The notes under the pieces are model-generated. The model ran no database searches. It saw only the letters and a program-made list of their open reading frames with translations, and was not told where the DNA came from. A DNA stretch of 64,000 bases from contig NC_051849.1 in NCBI RefSeq assembly GCF_905115235.1, positions 41,343,017 through 41,407,016 of the forward strand, read 5' to 3'. The DNA comes from Hermetia illucens. Lineage: Eukaryota; Arthropoda; Insecta; Diptera; Stratiomyidae. The position numbers were made by a program, and so were the translations under genes. Of this stretch, positions 46,071-57,000 are shown one piece after another (within the stretch, counting starts at the first letter, position 1; each line of letters starts with the position of its first letter).

Positions 46071-46619
46071 TTCCCCATTTCCCCCTCCTCCTCCCACTTA
46101 CGTACCATCGTCCGCGGTAACCTGAAATGCGCTTAAAACTTCCCGCGGGATTACTCAAGGTGCCTGCACTCCTCCCGTACTACTTTGCGCCAAAAGCTGT
46201 TGGGGAGACCCATCCGTCTGCCATCCCAGGAGAGTGGGATCTAATGCATGGGATAGCTAGCAATGGAATTCCCACGCTCCGTTCATATTGCGTGCTGGTA
46301 ACAGGTCTGTTTGCCGACCAAATTTTTCGTTTGAAATATTTTCGTACTCCGATGATACGATGCAGACAGATGTTGACGAAGGGTTGAAGCTTTCGACTGA
46401 CAATGGTGGCCACTTTCCATATAACAACATAGAAAGAACATTAGCGCAGAACACAGAATCTTTGTGTTGAGATGACTGCATTTCCGGATTTTAAGCAAAG
46501 CAGCGAAGGCGGATTTAACGTTGATAATGCGTCGGCAACATTCAGTTCGGTGCCACCATCAGCAGAAGCCGTACCTCCTAGATATACAAATTGATCGGCG
46601 CTTCGATGCTCTACCCATT
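46071..46619. other. Unassigned stretch
   Basis: Open frames at 46127-46387 (+) and on the other strand have no recognised motif. Confidence 0.3.
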
Positions 46620-48482
46620 AAAGCAGATACTTATATATATACTTTCACCAATAGAAGACCCAACTGCTGGTGAAATAGTGAATTGTCACATCTTCAGTCA
46701 GCGTGCCATCGGACCAGACGAGCAGCTAAGAGAGCAATGGGTAGGATTGACCAGAAGGTGAAACAGCGAGCTTATAAGGAAGCCTGAGGAAACCTGAAGC
46801 TGGCTATAGAACGAAGCAAGAGGGACTGCTTGAAGCAACTATGCGCAGAGGCGGATATAGACCCATGGGGAAGCGCCAACATGATTGTGATGGGGAGATT
46901 CAGACGTTAGGCAGCTCTACAAATTATATGTCCAGATCTCCTACTGAAAATCGTTCGGGGTTTGTTTTTTCAGGAGAACACAAGGGGTTACAGTCTACAG
47001 ACATCTTTAGATGTGGTTGTAATTGCCCCGGTAACTAAGGAAGAAGTACTGGAGATTTGCGGTAGGCTGGGAGACAACATAGCGCCCGGCATCGACGGCA
47101 TACCAAACAAAGCCCTTAAGCTGACCGTTAAGTCGAGGCCAGACATGTAGAAAGTCTGGGAGGCTTATCAGACCGACAATTCGGCTTCTGTGCGGCCAGA
47201 TCAATGATCGACGCTATCACTGGTTTAGCTGAAAATACGATGCACGGAAGGGGTGGCACTAGCAAGTATTGTGCTGTAATAACCCTTGACGCGTAAAATG
47301 CGTTCAACTCTGCCAGTTGGAACTTTATGGAACGTCATGTATAATGATGTCTTCACTATCCCAGTTGCTAGAGAAGCCACAATAGTGGGTGATTGTTGCT
47401 GCAAAAATCTGGCGGATGTGGAATTAAATTCATCCGAAGCAAGCACTGCTATAAAAGAGTGGCTGAAATTTGCAAGTTTTGCACTCGCGGAGGATAAAAC
47501 AGAGGCGGTGCTAATCACGAAGCGGCGTAAGGAAACCACTGCCCGTATCAGAATGGGGAAGCATGTCATCGCTGCATAGCCAGCAATTAAATATCTTGGA
47601 GTGATGATAGATGGGAATCTGAATTTCAGCAGCACTTACAAAATGTTTGTACCAAGGCGGCCAATGTTAGCATGGACCTGGAATGACGTCAAATGTTGGG
47701 GACCCGTGATGCACTCGTAGACTCGACTAACTAGAGTGGTGAGCTCTATACTCCTTTGCGCAGCGCCAATTTGTGAACTGCATTGCATACTGCATGCAAT
47801 GCTCAAAAGATGAGCGCGGGGTATAGAAAGACCTCTCTAAGAGTGTGCTGGTTAAGGAACCATCTCAGACGAGGTCTATTCAGTAGGCGGTATGATACCG
47901 ATCGACATTTGATGATGAGATGACACCTCTCTATGATGGACCCGATTCTTCCCCTGATCGGCAAATGAAAAACGCTGAAAAGGAGGAATCTTTAAGCAGG
48001 TGGCAGCAACAGTGGGAACAGCCAAAAAGGGTCGATGGACCCACAGATTGATTCCCAGCATCAAGGTGTGGATTCAGAGAACGCATAGTGAGATAAACTA
48101 TGATCTAACGTAGTTTCTCACGGGACATCGCGGTTACCGTAAATACCTCTATAGGCTTAAACTGGACAGCTCACCCAACTGTACCAGCTGCGGTTTTCGT
48201 CCATTGTCCTAGATTCGCTGAGGAAAAGAAGAGTCTAGAGAAGGCATTGGGAGGAACACTAGCACCAGAAAATATGATTGGAAAAATGCTTGTATGCCAG
48301 GAGATCTAGAATGTAGTGAACGACATGGTAGGGCGAAGGGAGACCTAGAGTCATGTCCACCCTACGACGAAATACTTTGAAGTGGTTACGCGGACAAGTG
48401 GACTGGAGTTAGGGGGTGGGTTTAGTGGGTACTGGTACATGTGTACCAGTGTCTTTGGAAGATTTCCACCTCCGGAAAAAAA
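46620..48482 (+). mobile_element. R1-clade LINE family A, 5'-truncated decayed copy with 3' end
   Basis: Colinear with about 17850-20179 of the full copy. It contains the nuclease-RT linker near 46650-46830, the RT start DNIAPGIDGIPNKALKL (47070-47120), and MYNDVFTIPVAREATIVG with the YADD region damaged (47340-47400). It continues with AEDKTEAVLITKRRKETT (47490-47545), CCHC-region traces (about 48170-48210) and the 3' UTR (TTTAGTGGGTACTGG; CTTTGGAAGATTTCCACCTC). It ends in a seven-A tail at 48476-48482. Several deletions and stops are present. Confidence 0.85.
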
Positions 48483-48537
48483 GACAGACAGTAAACCGAT
48501 TTTAATAAGATTTTGTTTTACACAAAACCTTAAAAAG
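48483..48537 (+). repeat. HINE/DINE-1-like repeat, copy 8 (3' end only)
   Basis: Immediately after the LINE tail: GACAGACAGTAAACCGATTT, then TAATAAGATTTTGTTTTACA and CAAAACCTTAAAAAGG. This is the microsatellite and 3' hairpin of the repeat. The 5' part was lost, because the LINE copy is truncated on its left. Confidence 0.8.
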
Positions 48538-49047
48538 GCTACAGCGGTTGGTTTTTTGATAAATAGGATGAAACGACGATTTTTTTCGTTTCGTTTTAAG
48601 TTTTATGTTTTCAGATTTTCAATAGTTAACTGCCATGGCCTTGACTTTGCTGGGACAAGAAAAACGGTCTCTGCACAGCTCCTTTTTGCTGGAAGAAGGC
48701 AAATTGGGACTGGCTACTGCCTGGTATCCAAAACTCACCATTCACGGTCACATTTTAACCCTGTGATCATTCAGCTTTTGCCACGGTTTAATTACTAACC
48801 ACGGTTGGTTAGTTTGAAATGCACTTCTGATTCCTTAGAGGATCCCCCTTGCTGAGTTCCTTCAACAGGACAAGACAGGACAACGACTTTTATGTCAGAC
48901 GTTCTTAAAAACAGTCGAACCATCTATGGTCCAAAGTTTCAACTGAAAATTCGTCCTAATCAAATACAAGTTTTATATTTTTGATAACTGAAAATATTCA
49001 CTGAATTGTCATGTACTTTTGCAAAATTCATTACAATATAATTGCAG
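48538..49047. other. Upstream region of LRR gene 3, no exon identified
   Basis: The signal-peptide exon of LRR gene 3 should lie upstream, but I could not single out a convincing one. A short stretch (48810-48880) resembles 31640-31680. Confidence 0.35.
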
Positions 49048-51106
49048 GCCGACTCTTGGTGCTCAAATGGTGGAGAGGGTAATCCGCGAAACTAATGTAT
49101 GCAAACGTAATTTTTGTAATATTGCCTGCAATGGTGGAAGTTCAAGTGATGTGTCTTCATTTCTTAAAAATCAATCTGATTCTGTAAGTATAGTGTCCTT
49201 TCTATTAATGGGGAAGCATAATTTACCTAAGCTTTCTTTTTCAGGGGCTGCTATGTTCGTTCAACAACAAGCTAACCATTCAAGAAACTGAGTTTCCAAA
49301 TGCTACATTAATGGAAGGTTGGCTCGTAGGTGATTACTTTATCGCGGAGCTGACTATTCTTAATACAAATATAGAAACTATTGAGCAGAGTGCCTTCAAT
49401 AGCTCGTGTTTTACAAATCTGACTAGCCTCGAAATTTCTCATGCCAATATTCATTATTTTCCAAAAGGAATACTTGCCCCTTTACATTTCTTGGAGGACC
49501 TAATACTAGACAATAGTGTGAAGGAACTCTCACCAGAGTATCTGGAAGGCGTAACGAGTACCATCAGATCATTGAAAGTAAGCGGCATTACAACAAGGAA
49601 CAAGCCAAATTCTTTGTTCGGAATTCTTCCGTTGCCAAAACTGGGAACGCTCGATTTGCGTTACGATAACTTCGGAGATACAATTGAGGTCGATACTTTC
49701 GAAAATGCTACACCAACTGGAAATTTATTTTTGCCTGCCAGTCAAATTAGTTTTTTGCCAGTTGGTATATTCGATTCGTTTCGAAAAGGATTTCAAAATT
49801 TAGATTTACGAAATAATAATTTGATAGAAGTTTCTGGTGAAGTCTTCGAACCACTTATTCCTTTGTACATAATACTGAAAATACGATTAGGTGGAAATCC
49901 TTGGGACTGCACCTATAAGCTTTCACAATTGGCCGAACTCATAGAACAGAACACGAGAAAATTTGAAGGACCTTTCATTTGCGCTTCACCGCCTGAGCTG
50001 ACAGGAAAGAATCTAAGTTCCAGCATTTTACCGGCACCTCCGTCGACGACCACTGAGGAAACAACTGAAATCTCCATTGAAATCACTACAACAAACTGTG
50101 GCGAGAAAGACCTGTCTCTGGCTGAATTTATCTGTAAAAATGACATAATTGGGGATAATGACGTCTGTATGAATATGCCTAACCAGCCTGAAGCGCATAA
50201 GATTTTGCTTATCAAAAAAATGGATGCAAGTTTCAATATATCCAGGGTCTCATGTGGTTCAGTACAGATTTCTATTAACGCTACCGAAGGGAATTTCACA
50301 ATTCTCTGGTTCCGTGGTGCATCCAAAAACCGAAAGGAAGTCAACACTAATAGCAGAAACTACTGCTTAGGATGTGCAAATTTAGATTCGCAGAATATCG
50401 TAATTAATCATCTCGACCTGGGAGAACTCTATACTTTTTGTGTGATTAAGGATAACCGCTCAAATATATCACCTTTGAATTGTCGGTCATACTTCGTAGA
50501 CTACGAATGCAATGGTGAATGCTGGATACTACACCAATCTCAAACCATTACCATTGGTAGTTTTGCAGCCTGTGCCCTCCTTGTTGCATTTTTCGGTGCC
50601 CTCGTAATGTTTTGGATTATTCATTGTAATCCCACATTGCTGAAAGGTTGTGAGTGGATCGTAGTAGTAAACAAGAATGCAGTGGATGTAGTAGTTCAAC
50701 CAAAAGGTAAAAAAAAGAAAAAATCGAAAAAACACATCGAGATAACTTCAATTAAGAGGTAATTTTTTCATAAAACTCCTTTACTCTGGTTCACTTGCTC
50801 TACTAGCAATTTAAAAAGTTTTCTTTCTATTACTCCGAAAGGGTCACCCGACGAAAACTGTCTCCTGCCATTGCAGTAAGCTCGCGGAACTGTGATTTAC
50901 CAAACTATGAAGCCATATCTTATAAAACGTCTACAACAAAACGAAGGAGTATCTCATATTTCAACCGAGTTTCCAAGAGTTCTCCGCCACCACTTCCGAA
51001 AAGGGCCACGAAAGGAAAGGTCGAATTTCAAGGGCAAAACAGTACGGTTACAGTGGCAGAAGAGTCAACTGAACATGGGTACTTGGTGCCCAACAGCTTA
51101 GTTTAA
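49048..51106 (+). CDS. LRR gene 3: single-pass LRR/FN3-like membrane receptor
   Basis: Exons 49048-49183, 49245-50758 and 50842-51106; introns are 61 and 83 bp, GT-AG. They encode about 637 residues beyond a missing signal-peptide exon. The first exon again has 136 nt and the cap CKRNFCNIACNGG. LRRs include LTSLEISHANIHYFP and FQNLDLRNNNL; the cap is GGNPWDCTYKLSQLAEL. The stalk is short (PPSTTTEETTEISIEITTT). An FN3-like module (FTILWFRGAS, LDLGELYTFCVIKDN) and a transmembrane helix (about nt 50540-50625) follow. A Lys-rich juxtamembrane segment (GKKKKKSKKH) is unique to this member. The tail has NYEAISY, SPPPLPKR and GYLVPNS. Closest to LRR gene 2, 4 kb upstream, so the two probably arose by tandem duplication. 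Confidence 0.88.
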
Positions 51107-51229
51107 CAGCGGAAGAAGCCTTCCTTTATTAATTTGCTTGGAAAGCAGCACTCTTTTTTTTTTCGATGTAACATTTTTATTTACCTGTTCTTTTAATAGA
51201 TATTTACATACAAATTATTGTTATCATGT

Positions 51230-51235
51230 AATAAA
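51230..51235 (+). terminator. Poly(A) signal of LRR gene 3
   Basis: AATAAA 124 nt past the TAA at 51104-51106, followed by a GT/T-containing stretch. Confidence 0.6.
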
Positions 51236-51689
51236 ATGAGAGGTGTCAATAACGAATTTATCTGAAGAATTTCAAAAGAAGGAACCTTCAGATTCCTGAG
51301 GCTAATTGCTATTGCAAAATAACTGAACGGCTGTTATGGAAACTATTGCCTATGGTATAGTGATATAACAACTATGGCTTATGTACATATAACTAACCAC
51401 TTCAATGACCCTTGCAGGAATCAAGGAATCTTCATCAAGGTATACGATCATCATAATTTACAACGCCTCATAAACCGTAAGACGAGAAGGAGAGTGGGGT
51501 AAAGTCACGTGATTGCCGAGATTTCTCACTCCGAATATGACAATCATTATTACGTAAAAACTTGAGATCTCTGAAGCCATTATAAGGTAGGATCCCAAGA
51601 CCTTCTTAATCTGCAGTTTGGCTCAGGAATGTGTAAGGCCCTTTTTAGACCCGTCAGTTCCCGTGACGTCATGTACAACATTTCACGCA
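51236..51689. other. Intergenic, nothing recognised
   Basis: AT-rich sequence between LRR gene 3 and the RTE LINE. Confidence 0.4.
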
Positions 51690-54560
51690 AGAATATGATA
51701 TAGTATATGGTACGTTCAGCTGGTCCCGGAATAACTCCGCCATGGTATTAACATAGTACGCTGGTCCCAAGCCCAGGTAAAGGAGGAAGATTTGAGACAT
51801 CGTACTTTGTACTATCCTCAGTAAAACAAAAAAAAAACAAAAACAAAAAACGCTGAGATCAGGGAAAGAGATAAATAGAGTATTGTTGGAGTTATTCCGC
51901 TATGCTAAATTCTACCTGATCTCTCTTGGTGACAGGTACAGGTGACAGGCCGACCAAGAAAATGCATCCAATGTCGTTAGAAACAAGATGATCGGATCGA
52001 GTAATAAGCATCGGAAAAATGCTAGTGGGTCCATCGCAGTCGACGAGGCAGGACGGAAATCGATTCTGTCGAGAAATTGCAAAGGTTCTTGACGCATAGA
52101 CGGGGTCAAGACGTAAGTAAATTAGTCAAAACAAAACAAATACGGGTCTTCACGCTAAATGCTGGCACCCTAACCGGAAAGACCCTTCGGAAAAGGCGCA
52201 TTGATATCTACGCTCTGCAAGAAACCCGATGGTCTGGTGTCAAAAGCTGCGACATTGAACTCGAACGCGGTAAAAATGGCTATAAACTTCTCTATTTTGG
52301 TAGCCAACACATTCAATACGGTGTTGGCATTGCCATCTTAGAGGGTTTCCGAAATGCCATTAGAGAATTCGAACGATTTGATGATCGGCTGATGAAGCTC
52401 ACCATTATATCAGCTGATCGGTCTATTCACTTCTTCACCGCGTACGCACCACAGAAAGGTCGACTTGATGCCGAGAAAAAGACCTTCAACGTGCCCGCTG
52501 ACGACTATACCATCATTGCCGATGACCTTAATGCTCATGTGGGTGAAAAGGCAGACGGTAACAGGTGCCATTGGGGAGAGGGGTTTGGAGCGTGCAATGA
52601 GGGTGTCGAGCGTATAATTGATTTTGTGGACTCCCTTGACCTTGTACTTACGAATGCATGGTTCATGAAACGATGTTTTGATCTTCCTACATTTTATAGT
52701 GGGAACAGTAAAAGGCAAATCGACTACATTCTCATAGGACGCCGACATTTTACCACTGTCACTGATTGCAAAGCCGTTCCGTATGAGACCATCGCACCTC
52801 AACATCGACCGTTGATTACCGTCCTGCGAATTAAGCCACCAATAAAACAGCGCGAAAAACGTACTCGCTGGCAACTTCGCGAGAAGAAAGAAGAAATAAC
52901 CTCACTTAAGCGATTACCAACCATTACGAATGTAGAAGAATCATGCAACCAGTTTAGTTTAGTTTAGTTAACTGGGGAGAGCCGCAGCTCCGAGCACTCA
53001 GGCCATTATTAGGCCCATTGTACTATCCCCGTAAGTTGCCTATTCAATGGCTTCCCGCCTACGGTGTTCGCAGGCTTTGGCGAATCTGAGAACATTCTCT
53101 AGAGGCAGAGAGTGTGCAGATTCTTCATTGAAGAAAACCTTGCCAAGGTGTCTTCGTCTGAGATCTGAGGATGCCGGGCAGCTGCATAAAAAGTGCAGGG
53201 CCGTCTCCTCCTCCTCCTCAGATTGGCTGCACACAGCCGAAACCACTACCCCAATCTTTATCATGCAACCAAATGAAAGACACGATCCACAAAGCGGCCT
53301 CTGTAACCCTCGGGATCACCACGTCAGGTAAGCGGTACGTCAACCGAGATACTGCAATAACGATGTTGAAATGAAGGTCCGTGAAAAGAAACTCCTGTAT
53401 CACAAATTCCTCGACAATAAAACACTGACCAGTTGCCAAATTTATAAGAATGCCAACCGGAAAACAAAGAAAGCAATCGCTGTCAGGCGAGCGGACCATT
53501 ACGAAAATCTTTACGATAAACTGAACACTCGGAATGGCGAGAGAGATTTGCATCGACTTGCTAAAATCCCAAATGAACGTACACAGGATATCGAACACTT
53601 CTGCGCGGTTACTCGTGGAGAAATACCGTGAGATTGCAATTCTGAATTAAAGAAAGCGTTTGACTGTGTGCCACACGCATTCATCTGGTATGCTCTACGA
53701 CAATACTTAGTGCTAGAAGAACTCGTGCGCTGGGTTCAGTTGCTCTACCGCGATCGAAAAAGTAAGGTTCGGAATGAGACGGGTGTACCAAAACCGGTTC
53801 GTGTCTTTGTTGGTATTCATCAAAGTAGGGCCCTGTTACCACTCCTTTTTATTCATGTTATGGACACTGTCACACGGGACATCCAACGTCCAGCACCTTA
53901 TACACTGCTTTATGTAGATAATGTTTTCCTAGCATCTAATAGCAAAAATGTTCTCGAGCAACTTGTCCAAAAATGGAAAGATCGCCTCATGCAACACAGT
54001 CTCAGATTGAATCTGAATAAAACTGAATTTTCGACGATCTCCATTAAACCGACACAATCACTGTCAGCGGCAGTAACCTACCCAGAACTGGGCGATTTAA
54101 ATACCTCGGGTCAACCCTATAGAGAAATGCGCTATGAAATTTCTTCATGCATTAACGCAACCTAGATGAAATGGTGTTCCACAACTGGTGTTCTTTGTGA
54201 TCGGCAATGTCGCCCGTCCTGTCGTTCTCTATGGTTCTGAATGTTGGCCGACAGTAAAATACAATGATCGACGTCTTGCGGTAATGGAGGCGAAGATGTT
54301 GCGTTGGACTAGTGGCATGACACGTTTTGATGACATGGGGTATCGTGATCGTGGGAAAATTGCGAGAGAGGCTAACGAGAATTTACTTGCCAAGATTGGT
54401 CTGAATATCGAAGTCAATGGTAAACGACCAAAAGGACGTTCGAAACAACTGTGGCTTGATACGCTGGATGGTGATATAAAAGTTTCGTGATTGCATCCAC
54501 ATCAGCCATTCGATAGGGTCAAATGGCAAGGCCGATCACAACGAGCTTACCCCGCCTGTA
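51690..54560 (+). mobile_element. RTE-clade LINE, long copy interrupted by another element
   Basis: The left edge is approximate. The endonuclease frame 52077-52967 reads IRVFTLNAGTLTGKTL, IDIYALQETRWSG, YGVGIAIL, FFTAYAPQ, then YTIIADDLNAHVGE (usual Gly-Asp-Leu-Asn now Asp-Asp-Leu-Asn) and QIDYILIGRR. A 308-nt insertion sits at 52952-53259. The element resumes with KDTIHKAASVTLGI and KAIAVRRADHYENLYDKL. RT follows: KKAFDCVPHAFIWYALR, then LLYVDNVFLASNS (catalytic YADD changed to YVDN), KTEFSTI, and VLYGSECWPTVKYNDRRLAVME. It ends with RPKGRSKQLWLDTL. Frame breaks occur, so it is inactive. Confidence 0.8.
52952..53259 (-). mobile_element. LOA/jockey-type LINE 3' fragment inserted with target duplication
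   Basis: Flanked by the 12-nt direct repeat ATCATGCAACCA (52940-52951 and 53260-53271). The minus frame reads VVSAVCSQSEEEEETALHFLCSCPA and LGKVFFNEES, an ORF2 C-terminal finger. It ends at the left in AACTAAACTAAACTAAACT, the 3' tail. It is 5'-truncated, as typical for LINE insertion. Confidence 0.85.
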
Positions 54561-54944
54561 AACGTGAAAAAGGCTGAAGAAATAGAAGAACATTATCCCA
54601 AAATCTGAAATCAAAACGAATATTGGGAAATCCGCGCAGTTACATACCGGGTGAAGAGATCCAGAATGAATCACATGCCATTCCATGTTTATATCGTGTA
54701 TTTGACAATGTCAATGTGACAGTAATATTAGATTTATTTCGGTACACGACCTTGTTCCTGGCATACAAATTATTTTCAAGTGGAGTTTCCCGAAGGAAAC
54801 GTAATTGTGCAAAGTGACTATTACGTACTAGATGTATATTCACCAGTAACTTAACAAAACGTAGTGATAAATATAGCATATAGTGGTCAAAGGACAGTAC
54901 GGGCTCCAGGGTGAAAGCGTAGATTGGTACCCACGATAGGGTGC
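54561..54944. other. Unassigned stretch
   Basis: No gene seen after the RTE element. Confidence 0.4.
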
Positions 54945-55020
54945 AAAACCTCGAAAAGGCTTCCTGAGCCAACAGCAACTACTCTGTTACCAAATCTTGT
55001 CTCTACCTCCACGTGGTGCG
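54945..55020 (-). repeat. Short dispersed repeat, copy b
   Basis: Reverse-complement match of 42271-42345 (CACGTGGAGGTAGAGACAAG on the minus strand). Confidence 0.5.
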
Positions 55021-55219
55021 AGGACCAGATATACGTGGGAAAAACAAAAAGAAGTATGAGGTTTGCACGAAGGAAAGGACTGGCAGTGAGCAGAATAAAA
55101 ACGTCAGTAGCCAAGAAAATCTCCCCCTCGGATACCATCTTGTCGTCATGGGGGAGCTAGTGGTAGTTTACTACTACACTAAGGGTGTGTAAACACACAC
55201 AAAGATTAAAACAAAGGAT

Positions 55220-57000
55220 TATAATTCTCCAAGTGGTTAGACGTCGCTGACTTCGAATCCACCCGCGACTTTGAGAAATGTTGTGGCCGAGGCACGGATT
55301 TTGGAGGCCTCACCGAATTTATGTTCCCCCACGAATAAATCTGTGAAAGAGAGAGGCTCTCCACTTCAGTGGAAAACCTACACCCGGTGTCAACGGCACG
55401 GTCAGCCAAAAAGGATAGTACAACAACTCCCTTAATGAGAGGAACTGGAAATCTGACCACGGCGTCGTTGACACTGTTACCTAATTCTTCTAAAATACGG
55501 GGGCGAAGGCCGACAGAAGGAAACTTCAGCCACAAAGGAGGAGCGACTACAAGCTTGCCTATCAGAACCGTCTCGTCCGTCTGTTTCCAGAAAAACGGAA
55601 GAAAGGGAAGCTGGTAATGCGGACGCAACTGGTCTAATGCCGGTATGTGAAAATAGATCCATGCAGCCGGACTCCGTGAACCTGGGAGAGCTTCTACCCG
55701 ACGACAACGGAAGGCCCTGTGGTATTGGATCAGCCAAGGGGACTAGGATCTTCTTCGATGAAAGGTCCTCGAGACCAAGGGCCTGCGTTCTGTTGTCAAA
55801 ATTGTTAGAGGCAACAGTGCTGTTCCCAGGACCTTGTTGCGGTCAACTTACAATACCAGGTTAATGGTAATAGGAGAAATGTCTTAATTGCCTCTGCTTA
55901 CTTACGCTATGATTCTTGTGGCCTCTGCGACGCAAGAACTAGGGGATCTGGTAGTATATGCAGAATCAAGTGGCCTTGAACTTCTAATAAGTTGTAATGC
56001 GAACGCTCAACATATTTGTTGGGGTAGTAGCAAATGCAATCCTAAAGGAGAGAAGCTGTTTGATTTTATCACTTCAGTTGGTCTGATGACCGCTAACGTT
56101 CGTGGAGCCAAGAAGAGGTGAAGTAATTGATCTAACAATCTGCACTTCAAAGTTGTTACAGTTGATTAGAAACTGGCGAGTGCTAGATGAGGACTCACTC
56201 TCAGATCACCGTTACTTAGAATTTAGTCTAACTATTGAAGGTGAACAGCCTGTGACACAAAGATGAAATCCTGGGAAAACAGATTGGACGAAGTTCACGG
56301 AACTTCTTGGCAACAAAGTTGGGCTCCCTAGGCGACTAAGGACAATAGAAGATCAATTGAAAACTCTGAATCGCACACTTTTAGAGTGCTTTGAAGAGGA
56401 TTGTCCTATTTCCCGAGGCCAACGTGGTAAAGAGGTTCCATGGTGGAACCGATAACTGCAGAGACTCAGGAAATCAACCAGACCACTTCTAAATCGTGCT
56501 TCTAAAAGCAATAAAGATAAAGACTGGCTAAACTTCTGGAACTCACAGCGTGAATATAAGAGGCTCGTAAAACGTTCAAAACGAGACACTTTTAGAGCAT
56601 ACTGTGAGCAACTGGAAGGTGAAAGAGAGACTTCGAAACTGTGCAGAGTCCCTAATAAGGATGAGTCGGCCAAGTTGGACTCCCTTAGAAAACCGGATGG
56701 TACTTTCACGAACTACAGAGGTGAGTCTATACAGACTCTCTTGGAAGTACACCACCCAGGAGAACAGGTCTCAGAAGCGAGAAGAAGAGAATTGGCGGTT
56801 TCTGCAAACGCGTCAACACGAAGGTGTTGCAAAGGGGATTGGGACACTGCGAGAACGGTTGTTGCTAATGAAAAGACGAGAGCTGCCATACACTTCTGTG
56901 AAGTTTGCTGATCAACTCACTACTATGCGAACTCCAAAATCTTGATGACTTGACACAGCCGAGATATAATCTCATCATTGATTTGAGATAGAATTTCCGG
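55220..57000 (+). mobile_element. LOA-type LINE, 5' half (endonuclease and linker)
   Basis: From about 55800 the plus frames read NVLIASAYLRYDSCGLC-like sequence, QELGDLVVYAESSGLELLI and NAQHICWGSSKCNPKGEKLFD (catalytic region; the usual DANAHH is now NANAQH). They continue with VIDLTICTSKLLQLIRNWRVL, then DSLSDHRYLEFSL with the SDH motif. The linker NFWNSQREYKRLVKRSKRDT and SLRKPDGTFTNYRGES follow. The part before 55800 has open frames but no clear ORF1 motif. RT itself is missing. It may belong to the same group as the RNase H element at 36430. Confidence 0.7.

Noticed and set aside
48634-48800. ATG-containing frame as signal-peptide exon of LRR gene 3
   Set aside because: The translated start is not hydrophobic enough and no phase-2 donor could be placed.
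49913-50347. Long minus-strand frame opposite LRR gene 3
   Set aside because: Antisense shadow of the real exon, at the same place as in LRR gene 2.
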